NCBI GenBank assembly: GCA_003279055.1
Contig: QCBP01000008.1
Location: forward strand, 1 to 64,000
Direction: 5' to 3'
DNA length: 64,000 nucleotides
Source: Prochlorococcus sp. AG-347-I21
GTDB lineage: Bacteria > Cyanobacteriota > Cyanobacteriia > PCC-6307 > Cyanobiaceae
Under the pieces are notes generated by a model. The model was not told where the DNA came from. It worked only from the letters and a program-made list of their open reading frames with translations, and searched no databases. Every line of letters begins with the position of its first letter. Position 1 is the first letter of the stretch. Both the position numbers and the translations under genes were made by a program. Positions 63,375-64,000 of the stretch are shown here, piece after piece.

Positions 63375-64000
63375 TTGAGTAATTCCGGCACAGCTGAGGT
63401 TCTTATTCCCAGAAGCCTTTGTTTAATAGAAGATATAGAAAACCTCATTATCGATGTAGAGGATTTATGTTCAGTTTCCATTAGCTGGGAGGATGGATTT
63501 GTTTCTGAGTTAAAGCCTTTAAAAAATAAAATTACAAAACCAAAAAATATTTTATTCCCAAGATTTGTTGAAACGCATTCGCATTTTGATAAATCTTTTA
63601 CATGGGCAGACTTTCCTAATCTGGAATCAAACTATGGAGGAGCATTATCAGTAAATCTTGAAGAACATAAAACTAGAACTACAGATAAGGTTCTTGCAAG
63701 AGTTGAGAAATCATTAAAACTTGCCATACAAAATGGATACCGAGCAATTAGAAGTCATGTTGATACATACAAAGGTCAATCTATTGATATTTGGATTGAA
63801 CTTTTTAAATTACAAAAAAAATATTCATCTGAGTTGACTTTACAATACGTTGCTCTGGCTCCATTGGAATTCTGGGATACAACTGATGGAGAAGATTTGG
63901 CAAAAATATTTTCTTCTAATGGAGGCATTTTAGGAGGTGTTATTGTACCCCCTTTCAATAAAAAAGATACAAGCAAATTTCTAGCAAAGATGCTTCTTCT
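63375..64000 (+). CDS. cytosine-deaminase-like amidohydrolase, partial at the window edge
   Basis: The plus-strand frame from TTG 63375 stays open for 208 codons to the window edge, so the 3' end lies outside. It has RFVETHSHFDKSFTW, the metal-binding HxH motif followed by the DK segment seen in CodA-type deaminases, and YRAIRSHVDTYKG with the next His. The usual first metal ligands are kept. The substrate may be cytosine, creatinine or another N-heterocycle. The TTG start is the first plausible one, but others nearby cannot be ruled out. Confidence 0.75.
   Translation, partial: MSNSGTAEVLIPRSLCLIEDIENLIIDVEDLCSVSISWEDGFVSELKPLKNKITKPKNILFPRFVETHSHFDKSFTWADFPNLESNYGGALSVNLEEHKTRTTDKVLARVEKSLKLAIQNGYRAIRSHVDTYKGQSIDIWIELFKLQKKYSSELTLQYVALAPLEFWDTTDGEDLAKIFSSNGGILGGVIVPPFNKKDTSKFLAKMLL

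Overview
The window looks like chromosomal DNA from a marine picocyanobacterium, most likely a high-light-adapted Prochlorococcus. The grounds are strongly AT-rich sequence, very short intergenic gaps, frequent TTG and GTG starts, a high-light-inducible protein, cyanobacterial families such as PipX, ClpR, NblS, DUF1651, DUF1823, DUF1825, DUF3086 and DUF3119, and a compact set of housekeeping genes. The strain cannot be fixed by reading alone. No insertion sequence, integrase, prophage or CRISPR array was seen.

Positions 1-13,200 form a small-gene zone. It holds arfB, prolyl iminopeptidase, a photolyase, tenA-thiD (thiamine salvage), a DUF985 cupin and a DUF3303-DUF3764-DUF3303 cluster. Around them lie many 25-125 residue proteins, decayed reading frames, a probable structured RNA near 3.4 kb and a tRNA-Tyr/tRNA-Thr pair with an overlapping chain of tiny genes downstream. 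Positions 13,300-20,450 are one plus-strand run: aroQ, miaE, cobI, DUF1823, der, an EcfT-like gene, pipX, pipY, sepF and proC. Positions 20,461-23,737 are minus strand: a glycosyltransferase, recO, a deoC-like gene and long-form hpf.

Positions 23,782-26,885 carry lipB, an acyl-ACP/CoA synthetase and a YlqD-family gene. purD and nblS follow on the minus strand, divergent from purC and the outer-membrane cluster bamA-lpxC-fabZ-lpxA-lpxB (30.4-36.7 kb). Then come msrA, pepA, a GIY-YIG-like gene, DUF1825, tyrS, pyrF, plsY, DUF3086, DUF3119, an MlaE-like permease, a GPH sugar symporter, tRNA-Gly and a glycogen debranching enzyme. From 48.6 kb there are HU, small membrane proteins, an Hli protein, cobD, ilvC, clpP-clpR, a PIN-TRAM protein and hemW. 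The end holds a decayed DUF3721 lipoprotein, panB, SRP RNA, a division/wall cluster (miaB-ddl-unknown-ftsQ-ftsZ), tRNA-His and the start of a cytosine-deaminase-like gene cut by the window edge.

The well-understood genes are standard core metabolism. The least explained material is the small-protein zone, the RNA candidate, the start codon buried behind a terminator at 10,341, the DeoC-like protein lacking its catalytic lysine, and the nonsense-interrupted lipoprotein at 56.8 kb.
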